Positions 20,945 through 29,914 of a stretch of 64,000 nucleotides of DNA are shown here, piece by piece. The position numbers and the translations under genes are program-made. Numbering within the stretch: position 1 is the stretch's first letter; every line of letters begins with the position of its first letter. This DNA comes from Verrucomicrobiota bacterium (GTDB taxonomy: Bacteria > Verrucomicrobiota > Verrucomicrobiia > Limisphaerales > VHDF01), in assembly GCA_016871495.1 (NCBI GenBank), contig VHDF01000009.1, forward strand, positions 16,882 through 80,881. The letters are read 5' to 3'. Below the pieces are notes generated by a model, which worked only from the letters and a program-made list of their open reading frames with translations, was not told the DNA's origin and ran no database searches.

Positions 20945-21820
20945 TCAGACATTCTGACCCGAAGTGAATCAGGATGAGCCCAGTTGGCGATTGATGATGC
21001 AGAGGTTGGCGGTCTCAGTATCCGACGGTCTGAGGCGGCGAGAAAAAACAACCCATCGGTCGCGAAACACAAGCCTGCTCGACCACGGGTCATCCCGGAG
21101 GGACGCGAGCCATTAGCCGGGGGTGGCGTGAGGTACGAGCGCCACCCCCGGATCCTGGGCACGATAGCGTCGTCGACCCCGGCAGGGGTCGCAGCGGGGG
21201 TAAGGAACCGTGCAACATCTACTTCTGGTTTTCTCGCTTGTTCTTTTGACCTGGAGCATCGTTGCACTTCGATCACAGACCCATGGCCAGGGCATGCTCC
21301 CTCAGTGCGCCTCGCTCCAGGTCAAAATCCCGGCGCGAGAAAATCGGAATTCATTGTGGCGCGATTCCTAAGTGCGCCTGGCAGGCCCAATCTCCAGCAC
21401 TCATGACCTGAGAGGCAATGCGTTCGAGCTGTTTCTTGAGCCACCACGGGAGTATCAGCTCCGAATGATCAACGGCCTGCCTATGGGGGATCGGCTGCGG
21501 TGGTCTCAAGCATGTTCCCGTCTCCGCAGATGTTCGCTGCTCGAAGTCAGGGGGCCTGAAGCTCAGGGATGAGCGGTCCGCCCCTTGCCCATGAAGAATC
21601 GGCCCTGGAGACCTGAAACCCGCACACCCCGGGTATTGACACCTGCGACGCTGGCATCCCTCCGGGCTGCACATGCTTGGGTGACTCGGTGGTATCGTCG
21701 CTGCGCTTCTCAACCACCGGCTAATAGCTGGCAAGCCTCCGGCTTGCGACTGAGCCGCTTCACGTCACTCTGGTCTCACATCCCTTCTTCATCCGTCCCG
21801 CTTGGGGTCAGGATGTCTGA
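20945..21820. mobile_element. Decayed IS/MITE-like relic bounded by inverted ends
   Basis: The 1.1-kb gap 20899-22015 has no credible gene. TCAGACATTCTGACCC at 20945-20960 and GGGTCAGGATGTCTGA at 21805-21820 form a 16-bp inverted pair with one mismatch. Just inside the left end, minus-strand codons read TETANLCIINRQLGSS then stop. This is related to the C-terminus TETVFPTTQLRLIYRQVGSS at 63787, where the same end sequence recurs (63762-63777). The left part is therefore probably the remnant of a transposase gene's 3' end. Inside the relic is a perfect 14-bp inverted repeat, TTTTGACCTGGAGC (21244-21257) and GCTCCAGGTCAAAA (21314-21327). The family name is not known to me. Confidence 0.5.
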
Positions 21821-22015
21821 ATCTATGGCCCCGGCCGGTGTCTTCTGGCTGAATGCCTGCAAAAGACCCTCGCCGAACTTCCGCCGGCCCACAGGGAGCT
21901 GACCTTTGATCCGGATTTCCACGGTTGAAGTGGCAGCCGTGGGTGCGACCCCAGCCCGCCGGAAAGGCTCCGGCGGGCTGGGCTGGGATGCGCTGGCGAG
22001 GCAGGCAATCGAAAA

Positions 22016-22636
22016 TCAGTGGCGGCGGCGTTCGCGGCTGGCTTCGACGATCACGCCTGCCGATGTGCAGGTCCAGTAAATGTCGCCGTCGTGACCCACG
22101 GCAATATCGGTCGGCTCTGGATCGCCGGCATCGACCAGCGTTTTCTTCATGGTTCGAAGATTGAGCTCCCACACTTTGTTCTGTCCGCCACTGGCTCCCC
22201 CGACGCCAGGGGTCGGCACCTCGGTCCAGTAGAGCCGGTCGCCCTGACGATTCAACGCAATGCCGACCGGATGGTTCAGTCCATCGAGGAGCACGCCGAT
22301 CTCACCGTGCTTGTTGCGCTCCAAAATTACGCCGGCCGTCTTGCAGGTCCAATAGATCTGTCCATGCCGGTCCATGGCGAGGTTGACCGGTTCCGGTTCC
22401 CCTGTGTTGACGACGGTCACGGTTCCATCGTCGAGGTCGAGGCGTTTGACACCGTTGCCGGCATTGGGCGTGGCGGGGTTCGGAACTTCGGTGAAGTACA
22501 ATTCTTCGTCGCCGGCCACGATTCCGGTGGGACGATTGAGTCCGGAGGCGATTACGCGCGTGGAAAATTCGCCGGCGACGGAGGTGGTGACGGCGAGCAA
22601 GGAGAGCGCGCCAAGGAATGAACTGAGGACTTTCAT
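22016..22636 (-). CDS. Secreted NHL/SMP-30-like beta-propeller protein
   Basis: A 206-residue exported protein. It has a signal peptide (KVLSSFLGALSLLAVTTSVAG) and then repeated blade-like units: LNRPTGIVAGDEELYFTEVP, EPVNLAMDRHGQIYWTCKTA, LNHPVGIALNRQGDRLYWTE and EPTDIAVGHDGDIYWTCTSA. The repeating P-x-x-I/L-A ... G-x-I/L-Y-W/F pattern is that of NHL/SMP-30 type propellers. Only about four blades fit, fewer than a closed six-blade ring, so it may be short, truncated or oligomeric. ATG 22636 is chosen because it begins the signal peptide; the frame is open 30 codons further. The ligand is unknown. Confidence 0.75.
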   Translation of the reverse strand: MKVLSSFLGALSLLAVTTSVAGEFSTRVIASGLNRPTGIVAGDEELYFTEVPNPATPNAGNGVKRLDLDDGTVTVVNTGEPEPVNLAMDRHGQIYWTCKTAGVILERNKHGEIGVLLDGLNHPVGIALNRQGDRLYWTEVPTPGVGGASGGQNKVWELNLRTMKKTLVDAGDPEPTDIAVGHDGDIYWTCTSAGVIVEASRERRRH

Positions 22637-22865
22637 GGGATGATGAATTGAATAAGGTTTGATGTGATTTGGCATGGTGCGATGGTTGCGATTCGCAGCG
22701 ACCGCGAGTTGAACGACGCGCCGCACCGGAACTGTGAGTGTCTCGGAGGATGATTATTCCCATACGTGAAGGAGAACCCAAGTGGACGACAGAATGGCGG
22801 CGCGCCGGGAATAAACTTGGGGCGGCGGTCTCTTCATAAGATTGCCTCCCGGACATCCGAAGTTT

Positions 22866-23085
22866 GAAGCGCCGTGAACGGCGCGGTCCGGGGCGGAGCG
22901 CGGCGTTTACGCCGCATCAAGGTGTGTGTGCGAGAGCGGGTGGCGTGTTCAAAGGGGATGGTTTGATGCAAGAGTGAACGATTGCACCTTTGGCAGGCAG
23001 CGCGGCAGGAGGGATTCGGCGCGTGCGAGATTTTGGCGACGCTGAAGCGCCGTGAACGGCGCGGTCCGGCAACCTGCGGATGCTC
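22866..23085 (-). repeat. Intergenic repeat D, copy 1 (complex, about 220 bp)
   Basis: The 25-base block GAAGCGCCGTGAACGGCGCG plus GTCCG occurs twice here in the same orientation (22866-22890 and 23044-23068). The second copy is followed by GCAACCTGCGGATGC, the element end. Read on the minus strand, the order is end, GCGCCGTTCACGGCGCTTC, then CGCCGAATCCCTCCTGCCGC, matching copies at 43455 and 45598. It lies directly beside repeat A copy 2 in the gap between 22637 and 23315. Apart from these repeats I see only a possible 5'-UTR stem (GTTAAG/CTTAAC near 23280-23303) upstream of the next gene. Confidence 0.65.
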
Positions 23086-23098
23086 CCATCCTCGTGCC

Positions 23099-23228
23099 GT
23101 GTATCCCGATGTTGTTGGTAGGGCGGGCCTGTCCCAGCCCGCCGCCCACTGGATGCAAAACATCATGCTCCGGCGGCGCGCCGGGACGGACGCGCCCTAC
23201 CTGCATCACCGGCAACATCGGGATGCAC
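23099..23228 (+). repeat. Intergenic repeat A, copy 2 (130 bp)
   Basis: Identical in length to copies 1 and 3 and differing from copy 1 at only a few positions: GTGTATCCC instead of GTGCATCCC at the left end, and CCCAG instead of CCGTG in the first stem. It lies 14 bp after repeat D copy 1, upstream of the small secreted protein gene at 23316. Confidence 0.85.
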
Positions 23229-23315
23229 CGGTCCTCGTGAAATGCGGAAAATAAACATTGATTTTCCGGAGGATGGAGGGTTAAGCAACGGACGAACCCT
23301 TAACAAGGAGGATTC

Positions 23316-23744
23316 TTGAAACCTAGTTGGTATTCTCGTGGACTGGCCGTGCTTGCCGCCGGCTCAGTGTTATTCACCTGCAACATCATCATCACCCGGG
23401 CCGCCGAGCCCAAACCGCCTGCGGAAGCAAAAGCGGAATCAAGTGCCCGGCGCCCGTCCCCCTACCGGGGTAAGATCGCCTCCGTCGATCTCGATGCCAA
23501 GACGGTGACCCTGGAGGGCAAGACGCGCCAGCGTGTCCTGGTGGTTTCGCCTCAGACGCGCATTCATCGGGACGGACAAATCATTGCGCTGTCGGAGGCC
23601 AAAGCCGGCGAGGACATTGCCGGCCAATACCGCCGGATGGAGGACGGAAAAATGGAGGCGGTTTCGATGCGAATCGGGCCCAAGCCGGCCGCTTCGGAAC
23701 CTGCGCCTCGAAAGCGAAAAGCGAAGGCGGAAAAGCAGCCCTAG
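23316..23744 (+). CDS. Small secreted protein, DUF5666-like
   Basis: A 142-residue exported protein of unknown function. The start is TTG 23316, supported by a strong Shine-Dalgarno AAGGAGGA at 23305-23312 with a short spacer; there is no in-frame ATG nearby. A signal peptide (about residues 4-29, ending TRAAEP) and an Ala/Glu/Pro linker precede a small beta-rich domain, about 47-123: YRGKIASVDLDAKTVTLEGK, VVSPQTRIHRDGQIIALSEA and MEDGKMEAVSMRIG. That pattern resembles DUF5666/OB-like periplasmic domains. The C-terminus is Lys/Arg-rich (PRKRKAKAEKQ). It converges with the deacetylase gene at 23767. Confidence 0.75.
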   Translation: MKPSWYSRGLAVLAAGSVLFTCNIIITRAAEPKPPAEAKAESSARRPSPYRGKIASVDLDAKTVTLEGKTRQRVLVVSPQTRIHRDGQIIALSEAKAGEDIAGQYRRMEDGKMEAVSMRIGPKPAASEPAPRKRKAKAEKQP

Positions 23745-23766
23745 AAAAGCGTTTGTTCTCGTGCGA

Positions 23767-24783
23767 TCAAGCCCGGGCGAGCGTCGCGAGGGTGGAGCAA
23801 TCCGCCAGCGCGGCGCCGTCCCGGGCTTGACCCACCAGGTCGCACACGAGATCGATGGTGCGAAATTCGGGATCGTTGGGATAGAGAACGGACGGGTGCG
23901 TGAGCAGGTCGAAGGCGGCTCCCTGTTCGATCGCCCAGGTCACGCCCGCACGGATGGCGCGGAGGAAATCCTCGAGCGGCCAGCGACAGTTGCGAAAGGC
24001 CCCGACGTCACTGATCGGGCTCATGGGAACTTCGATGAGTCCGGTCGGATACACAAAAGGCTGGGAGTTCGATTGGGCCTTGACGATGCCGGCCAGAACT
24101 TCGTGGTCGGCGCGGGTTCCCGGCTGGCCGTAGGGATGGGCGGGGTAGCGGCAACTGACCCAGGAGAAACCGCAATCGAGGAGCAACTGTTGGATGTCCG
24201 GGCGGCCTTGCAGGCCTTCGGCGAATCCGCCGGGAGTGCGGAATCCGGCGGGAGCGAATCCGAGCCGGTGCCGCATGGCTTGGCTGCATTGCTCGATGTT
24301 TTCGCGAATGGCCTGGACGGGATCTTGAGTGCGGAGGAGCCAGGGAGCGCGTTGGAAACGGAATTGAAGATCCTCCGGGCGCCGGGCGAGCACGTTGACG
24401 TGGTCATAGGTGTGGTTGCCGATGGGATGACCTTCTCGATGAAGTTCCTGCAACCATTCGACGTTCTCCTGTTCGAGTGCCTGTCCAACGAGAAAGAAAT
24501 GGATGACGCCGCCATGGAACTTGACCCGCCGCGCGGCGGCCAGGGCGTAGCGCTTGGTTTCCTCGTTGAGATGGCCCTTGGTGTAGTCCCAGTGGGTGTC
24601 TTCCCAGCGTGGAAAATTGCGGGCCATCTCGAGGTCCATGGTGATGGCGACCCGGGCTTTTCGCCTGGCGGGCGCAGGCGGGTTGGCCGCGGAAACGATG
24701 GCGGTCGCGGCAGCCAGCCCGGCGGCCGCTGTGGTCCGGAGGAATTGGCGGCGGTTGGGTGTCCTGTTCGCGTCGATCGTCAT
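23767..24783 (-). CDS. Polysaccharide deacetylase-like protein, Tat-exported
   Basis: A 338-residue NodB-fold protein, last gene of a three-gene operon. It has a Tat signal (NRRQFLRTTAAAGLAAATA). The catalytic region reads AITMDLEMARNFP (Asp50), where most NodB enzymes have two adjacent aspartates, so the second Asp appears replaced. The metal motif GNHTYDHVN (His124, His128) is intact. Later GFAPAGFRTPGGFAEGLQGR and FDLLTHPSVLYPND match motifs 3-5. It probably removes acetyl or related groups from a cell-wall or environmental glycan, or is a divergent amidase. ATG 24783 overlaps the previous stop as ATGA. Confidence 0.82.
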   Translation of the reverse strand: MTIDANRTPNRRQFLRTTAAAGLAAATAIVSAANPPAPARRKARVAITMDLEMARNFPRWEDTHWDYTKGHLNEETKRYALAAARRVKFHGGVIHFFLVGQALEQENVEWLQELHREGHPIGNHTYDHVNVLARRPEDLQFRFQRAPWLLRTQDPVQAIRENIEQCSQAMRHRLGFAPAGFRTPGGFAEGLQGRPDIQQLLLDCGFSWVSCRYPAHPYGQPGTRADHEVLAGIVKAQSNSQPFVYPTGLIEVPMSPISDVGAFRNCRWPLEDFLRAIRAGVTWAIEQGAAFDLLTHPSVLYPNDPEFRTIDLVCDLVGQARDGAALADCSTLATLARA

Positions 24784-25844
24784 GGGTTCCGAGGTTGGTT
24801 CTCCGGTGTGAGCTCGATCCACGAGATTTGAGTGATGAACTGGTTCAGCGAGGCGAAGGCGAGGTGCGCGCTGGTGGCGAACTTGGGAGTGGTGTGGGCG
24901 GGGAACGTGGCCAGGGTCGCGTCGCCGACCAGAAACGTGTTGAAGTCTTTCGATAAATTCTCATAACCCGCGCAGGTCCTCGCGAAGCACATATCGGTGG
25001 CGTAGCCGGTGAGCAGGACGTGGCGCACGCCTTGAGACTGGAGGAACTTTCTCAGTGATTCGTAACCTTCGGCATCATAGATGACCACGTCGTCCGGGAA
25101 GTAAGTGATGTCGCGGGTCACGGGGATGGGGAGATCCCAAAAACCGGTGTTGTTGAAGCGGGGTCCGGCATCGAGTCCGGGAAATTGGCGGAAGTAATCG
25201 ACCGCCGGCGTTTGGGTCGAAAGCTTCAACGTGGCGGGCAGGGCTTCACCTCGATAATGGAATCCCCGAAGCTTGGCGTCGAGTTCGGCGCGGCCTTGCT
25301 GGCGTTGCCCGGCGGTGGGAGTGTGTGAGAAGGACCGGTAAAGCTTGTGACGGATCGGATCACGCGAACCCGGAAGGCTGAGCAGGATGGCGGCCACCTT
25401 CCCTCGCATTGTTTTCAAGAAGGGATCGATGACCTCACGGGTGTGGCGGGCCGCGAGGTGGTTCTTTTCCGGCGTGCAGAAGTCCGCCACGCCCGCCGGT
25501 TCAGGAGTGTTCCAGCCTTGTCCGTCGTCGATGCCCCAAGGGTGGACCATGATGACGGCGGTTTCGCGGGCTCTCAGGAGGTTCGGGATTTCAATAATGC
25601 CGCGGGCGTTGTAGCTCCAGCGCCAGGCACGAACCCGCAGGTCCGCTCCGGCATCGTTGACGACCGGGGGCGCCTCGAAGCGATGGGTTTCGCGGATGGG
25701 TTCGACCCATTCCGGATGATCTGCCAGGAGCGGGGCAGGGTGGGACAGGCGCGTCAGGGTGTTGGTGTAATGGACAGGCTCGGAAGCGGCGAGCGCGAGA
25801 AGGAAGGCACGGCAGAGACCCGTGGCGAGCAGGCGGGAATTCAT
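24780..25844 (-). CDS. Isochorismatase-like cysteine hydrolase, exported
   Basis: A 354-residue protein, middle gene of an ATGA-coupled operon. It has a signal peptide (LLATGLCRAFLLALAAS) and an isochorismatase-fold domain: ETAVIMVHPWGIDDGQGWNT, VAAILLSLPGSRDPIRHK and HVLLTGYATDMCFARTCAGY with candidate nucleophile Cys286. In typical members the first strand ends in an aspartate (VIDMQ); here the position reads VHP, so the triad may be altered or the Asp displaced (Asp106/107). The start overlaps the stop of the PVC heme protein gene, and its own stop overlaps the deacetylase start. The substrate is unknown. Confidence 0.78.
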   Translation of the reverse strand: MNSRLLATGLCRAFLLALAASEPVHYTNTLTRLSHPAPLLADHPEWVEPIRETHRFEAPPVVNDAGADLRVRAWRWSYNARGIIEIPNLLRARETAVIMVHPWGIDDGQGWNTPEPAGVADFCTPEKNHLAARHTREVIDPFLKTMRGKVAAILLSLPGSRDPIRHKLYRSFSHTPTAGQRQQGRAELDAKLRGFHYRGEALPATLKLSTQTPAVDYFRQFPGLDAGPRFNNTGFWDLPIPVTRDITYFPDDVVIYDAEGYESLRKFLQSQGVRHVLLTGYATDMCFARTCAGYENLSKDFNTFLVGDATLATFPAHTTPKFATSAHLAFASLNQFITQISWIELTPENQPRNP

Positions 25845-28800
25845 GGTGGAGAGAATGCCGGGGGCTGGCTCTGGAGGAAAGCGAACAAATCCCGCAGGTC
25901 CTGAGGAGTGAGGCCAGACAACGTTCCTTCAGGCATGATCGAGATCGCGGATTCTTTGACGGATTGAACTTCGGAAGCGGGGAAGACGATTCGTTCTCCC
26001 GTGGCGGTGCCAAGGATCCACTGCATGCCACCCTGTTCCAGGAGGACCCCGGAGTACGCGCTTCCCCCGCGCAGTTGAATCTCCTGCGCCAGGTATTCTT
26101 TGCGAATGGCGGCGCTGGGGTCGACGAGGCTGGCGAGCAGGAAAACCCGGTCCTGGCGGTTGGCTGTGGTCAGGTCGGGGCCAATGGAGCCACCCTGGGC
26201 GAAGAGGGTGTGACAAGTGGCGCACCGCGTCGTGAAGTGTTGTCGTCCGCGGTCCGGGTCGCCGCGTCCAGCGTTCAAGTCATTATTCAGGCGGCGCATT
26301 TCCGCCAGCTTTTCCTCGGGTGTTCCCCGGGTGACACGGCCCCAGATCTTCCGAACCCGGCGGTCGAGTGATTCATCATGATGAAGGGCGGTGGCGCGCA
26401 GCGATTCAGGACTGAAATGAGCCGCGGGCAGGCGGCCTTCCTCGACTGCGAGCAAAGCCTGAGGAACCCACGATTTTCGGCTGAGGAGCAAGGTGCGCAG
26501 GCGGCTTTGCGTTCTGGCCGAAAGCTCGGGATAAGCCTGAATGAGTTGGGGAACGAAAGACGGAGAGGCAATCCGTCCGAGAGCGTCGAGCGTTTCGAGA
26601 GCCACATTTTCGGGTGATCGGAACAGGAACGGATGCAAGCGAGGTGCATCGGTCTCGAGTCCGAAGTTTCCGAGAAGTTGAATGAGCTGAAGCGCGCGGG
26701 ACGGTTCGAGTCCTGGCGTGGCCAGGAGCGATCGTGCACGTTCCAGCGCGGGTGGATGGCCAAGGCGGGCGGCGAGTTTGAGACGGACGGATTGATCGGG
26801 TTGTTCCCGCCAAAGTTGGAGCAACAGTCGTTCGAGTTTGGGTGAGATTGGGGAAGGGGCACGGGCGGTGGAGGCCTCGATTGAAACTTCGTCGGCCGAG
26901 TTGAAAAGTCCGCCGGTGCCGAAGCCGGGTGGTTGGGCCGGTCGGTCGTCGAAGCCCTGGTCGAGAGCGGCGAGCAGTCGCGCGTGGGTGGCCGGATCAG
27001 GCGCGTTTTCCAGGAGTTGTGTCGCGCCATCCTGACAAGCTTGAGTGCCTTCCGCCATCCATCGGCGCATCAGACGTTCGAGGATGAACTCGCTTGCCAG
27101 GCGCGAAGGCCTGGAGAGTCTCCCGGCAAACAATTCGGATACCGCTTTCACCGATGTGACGGCGTGCTTTTCGACTCCCCACCAAAGAAGATGCGGCAGG
27201 AAGGGGTCGTGCACGTCCAGGTCTCTCTGAATGAGGGTGTGCAGGATGGGGAGGGCAATTTCAGGACGAAGCCTCGCGGCCGTCGAGGCGAGTTGGCCGC
27301 GAGCGCGGACGGACGGTTCGTGTTGTGCCCGTTCCAGCAGGCGTTCTTCAAGCGAAGGGGAAACGGATTTTCGATCGCCGAGCAGCCGGATGGCCCATTT
27401 CCTCACCGACGGAGCCGGATGCGAAAGGGCGGCGCGGGCGTCTTCATCACGCCAGCCTCCGGCGCCGTGCAGCGCCCAAAGAGCGAGCAACGAGGTTCGG
27501 TGATGGACCGTTGAGGAGAATAATGCGTGCAGACTCGAGTAAGAAGCGGGATCCCGTCGTTCGCTCAGGATTCGAAGGGCGCGTCGCCGCCACCACGGAT
27601 TGGGGTTCTCGAGAGCGCCCGCCAATTGTTCGGTGTTGAGGCGGCGCCAATCGGGGATGGCATCGGATCGGGTAGTGGTCCGCGCGAGCCGGTAGATGCG
27701 GCCATTGCTTCGGTCCCAATCCGCATCCGGGTCGGGATGCGCGGTGCGCCGGTCATGCCAATCCGCGACAAAGATCGCGCCGTCGGGCGCCAGGGCGAGG
27801 TCGCAGGGAGCGAACCAGGTGTCCGGAGACTCGAGGAGGTAGCCGCCATGGGAGGACGTGAAGGTGGATCCCCAGGGGTACATTCGATGCCACTGAATCC
27901 CGTGCCCGAGCAAATCCGCGTTGAGATAAGCTTGATGAAAATGCGGCGGCAGATTGGTCCCGTTGTAGATCAGTCCGCCGGCGGTGACGTGACCTCCGGT
28001 AAAATTCGTGTGCGGGATGTGGTCGAAGTAACCGAAGGTGTAAGGATTGTGAAGGGCGCCGTGCTTGCCGACGCTCTTCCAGTAGTAGCCGCCCTGGACG
28101 CCGTGCAGATTGCGGTAGGGGCCGACGTTTGTGCTGTAAATCAATTCACCCTCATCGTCAAAATCGATTCCCCACGAATTGCCACCTCCCTCGCAGAAGA
28201 GCTCGAATTGCCGGGTTCCCGGATGGTAGCGCCACACGCCTTGCTGGAATTCAATGTCGCGGATGCGGGACGTCACGGTGCTGCCCTGGCATCCGTAGAG
28301 CCATCCATCAGGTCCCCAGGTGAGTGAATTCGCGACGGAGTGGGCGTCCTCCATTCCGAAACCTGTCAGGCACACTTCGGGATCCCCGTCGGGAACATCA
28401 TTGCCGTCGCGGTCGGGATAGAAGAGCAGATAAGGAACATTGAGTACGAAGACGCCGCCGTGTCCGAAGGCGAGCCCCGTGGCGAGGTTCAACCCGGAAA
28501 CGAAGTCCCGCGCTTGGTCGGCCCGTCCGTCGTGGTCAGTATCCTCCAGAATGGTGATCCGATCCGCTCCGCGCGGACCCTTGGGAGGCGGTGGCGGCAC
28601 ACGATCGTAGGTGGTGCGGGACCACCGGTCCACGCGGGTTCGGGTGAGTCCGGCGGGATTGGGATACTGGAGATATTGGATGACCCAGAGGCGTCCGCGA
28701 TCGTCGAATTCGATGCAGACCGGTTGGACCACCATGGGTTCCGACGCGAACGATTCCACTTGCAGTCCCTCGGCCATTTTCATGCGGGCGGCGGCTTCGG

Positions 28801-29026
28801 CGGGCGGAGAACCTTGGGATTGGAGTGAGGGGGAAGATGGGAGGAGGAGCAAAGCGGTGATTCCGATCAGCCGGATCCAGCGGAACACGGCCAGGAGCCG
28901 GGAGTTTTTTCTGGGTCGAGGGGGATGGTTCGTGGAGCGCGGCGTTTCGGGAAAGCCGAGGCGGGTTGAAGATGGAACGGTGAGATGGATGCGGATGAGG
29001 TTGGAGGAACAAGGTGAGCAGGGCAA
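25841..29026 (-). CDS. PVC-type heme-binding CxxCH protein (propeller + HEAT + cytochrome c)
   Basis: A 1061-residue exported protein of the family annotated as PVC-type putative membrane-bound dehydrogenase. A hydrophobic signal segment lies near residues 49-69 (WIRLIGITALLLLPSSPS). A six-blade propeller covers about 85-480: VCIEFDDRGRLWVIQYLQYP, RITILEDTDHDGRADQA, GLAFGHGGVFVLNVPYLLFY, NSLTWGPDGWLYGCQGS and ALAPDGAIFVADWHDRRTAH. HEAT-like helices run about 490-880. A C-terminal cytochrome c has CATCHTLF and GPDLTTANRQDRVFLLASL with distal SIMPEG. Such proteins are presumed to oxidise sugars or other periplasmic substrates. ATG 29026 gives an unusually long pre-signal region, so a later non-ATG start (for example GTG before FRWIRLIG) is possible. 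Confidence 0.85.
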   Translation of the reverse strand: MPCSPCSSNLIRIHLTVPSSTRLGFPETPRSTNHPPRPRKNSRLLAVFRWIRLIGITALLLLPSSPSLQSQGSPPAEAAARMKMAEGLQVESFASEPMVVQPVCIEFDDRGRLWVIQYLQYPNPAGLTRTRVDRWSRTTYDRVPPPPPKGPRGADRITILEDTDHDGRADQARDFVSGLNLATGLAFGHGGVFVLNVPYLLFYPDRDGNDVPDGDPEVCLTGFGMEDAHSVANSLTWGPDGWLYGCQGSTVTSRIRDIEFQQGVWRYHPGTRQFELFCEGGGNSWGIDFDDEGELIYSTNVGPYRNLHGVQGGYYWKSVGKHGALHNPYTFGYFDHIPHTNFTGGHVTAGGLIYNGTNLPPHFHQAYLNADLLGHGIQWHRMYPWGSTFTSSHGGYLLESPDTWFAPCDLALAPDGAIFVADWHDRRTAHPDPDADWDRSNGRIYRLARTTTRSDAIPDWRRLNTEQLAGALENPNPWWRRRALRILSERRDPASYSSLHALFSSTVHHRTSLLALWALHGAGGWRDEDARAALSHPAPSVRKWAIRLLGDRKSVSPSLEERLLERAQHEPSVRARGQLASTAARLRPEIALPILHTLIQRDLDVHDPFLPHLLWWGVEKHAVTSVKAVSELFAGRLSRPSRLASEFILERLMRRWMAEGTQACQDGATQLLENAPDPATHARLLAALDQGFDDRPAQPPGFGTGGLFNSADEVSIEASTARAPSPISPKLERLLLQLWREQPDQSVRLKLAARLGHPPALERARSLLATPGLEPSRALQLIQLLGNFGLETDAPRLHPFLFRSPENVALETLDALGRIASPSFVPQLIQAYPELSARTQSRLRTLLLSRKSWVPQALLAVEEGRLPAAHFSPESLRATALHHDESLDRRVRKIWGRVTRGTPEEKLAEMRRLNNDLNAGRGDPDRGRQHFTTRCATCHTLFAQGGSIGPDLTTANRQDRVFLLASLVDPSAAIRKEYLAQEIQLRGGSAYSGVLLEQGGMQWILGTATGERIVFPASEVQSVKESAISIMPEGTLSGLTPQDLRDLFAFLQSQPPAFSPP

Positions 29027-29474
29027 CGGAGGAAATCGAGGGGGCGTCGTTCGTCAAGTTCGAGAGGGGGGTACGGCGACCGTCGCGGCCTATCCAAACC
29101 GGACGAGCGGCCAAGCCGCATCAGGTGTGTCCTCCCGATCTCATCTGCGCCAACGCTGGCTCGGACGACCCGGGCTGGGTGCGACATTGGACGTCGAATT
29201 GATGAAGCCCGGAAGTTGAGCCCAACGTTTCCCGTTGCTTGCAATTCCATGGACTACCCAAGAAGCAGTGACGCCGCCGCAACTTTGTTAAGACCTCTCT
29301 CCGTTTCCTCAGGCTCATGCTTTGATCCGGTCCACTCACGGTAGCGGTCGCTTCTGGTGCATCGTATTCTTCTCCGACTCTCCCCTTCCTTCCCGGGCAA
29401 CAAAACATTGGGCGCAATCCGAGCTGCAACTCCCGTGCTTTTTGGATCTTTACAAGAACCTTTTCTATGCAAAC
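29027..29474. other. Intergenic gap, divergent promoter region
   Basis: About 450 bp between the minus-strand PVC heme protein operon and the plus-strand winged-helix gene. Both promoters should lie here. The GC content falls toward 29250-29474, in keeping with regulatory DNA, but no clear -35/-10 pair, repeat or RNA gene could be identified by eye. Confidence 0.45.
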
Positions 29475-29885
29475 ATGCTGGCTATGGATATAACTCAACT
29501 AACATCACAGGACCTGAGGCGCTTGTCGGCACTGCTTGAAGCAAAGGAGAAATTTCAGGCTAAACTGAATGAAATCAACGCCCAATTGGTGGCCTTTGGG
29601 GAAGGCACATCGAGCGGGCCAGCGAAAGGTCCTGCACGGGCCAAACGCCGAGCTGCAGGGGCGAAGGCTCCGAAGCGGCGCCGCGGCGGCGCGCCCCGCG
29701 GGGCTTTGCAAGAAGGCATTGTCGGCGCTTTGCAAGCAGCCGGTGGCAAAGGGGTTCACATCAAGGAACTCTCTGCCAAGCTGGGCGTAAAGGTGCCTAA
29801 TCTGCGAGTATGGTTCCTAACGACCGGGAAGAAAAACAAATCAATCAAGAAAGTAGCCAAAGCCACCTTCGCCTGGAAAGGTTAA
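29475..29885 (+). CDS. Small basic winged-helix-like DNA-binding protein
   Basis: A 136-residue protein that I can describe but not name. Residues about 10-38 form a likely coiled coil (SQDLRRLSALLEAKEKFQAK). Then comes a Lys/Arg/Ala/Gly-rich linker (RAKRRAAGAKAPKRRRGG) like histone H1 or AT-hook tails. The C-terminal 60 residues resemble a winged helix: ALQEGIVGALQAAGGKGVHI, KELSAKLGVKVPNLRVWFLT and TGKKNKSIKKVAKATFAWKG. It is probably a chromatin-associated or regulatory DNA-binding protein. Start ATG 29475 is favoured over 29484, though neither has a Shine-Dalgarno. Upstream codons in the same frame look non-coding. Confidence 0.7.
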   Translation: MLAMDITQLTSQDLRRLSALLEAKEKFQAKLNEINAQLVAFGEGTSSGPAKGPARAKRRAAGAKAPKRRRGGAPRGALQEGIVGALQAAGGKGVHIKELSAKLGVKVPNLRVWFLTTGKKNKSIKKVAKATFAWKG

Positions 29886-29914
29886 GAGCTCGGAAATAGC
29901 TACTTTAGAATATC

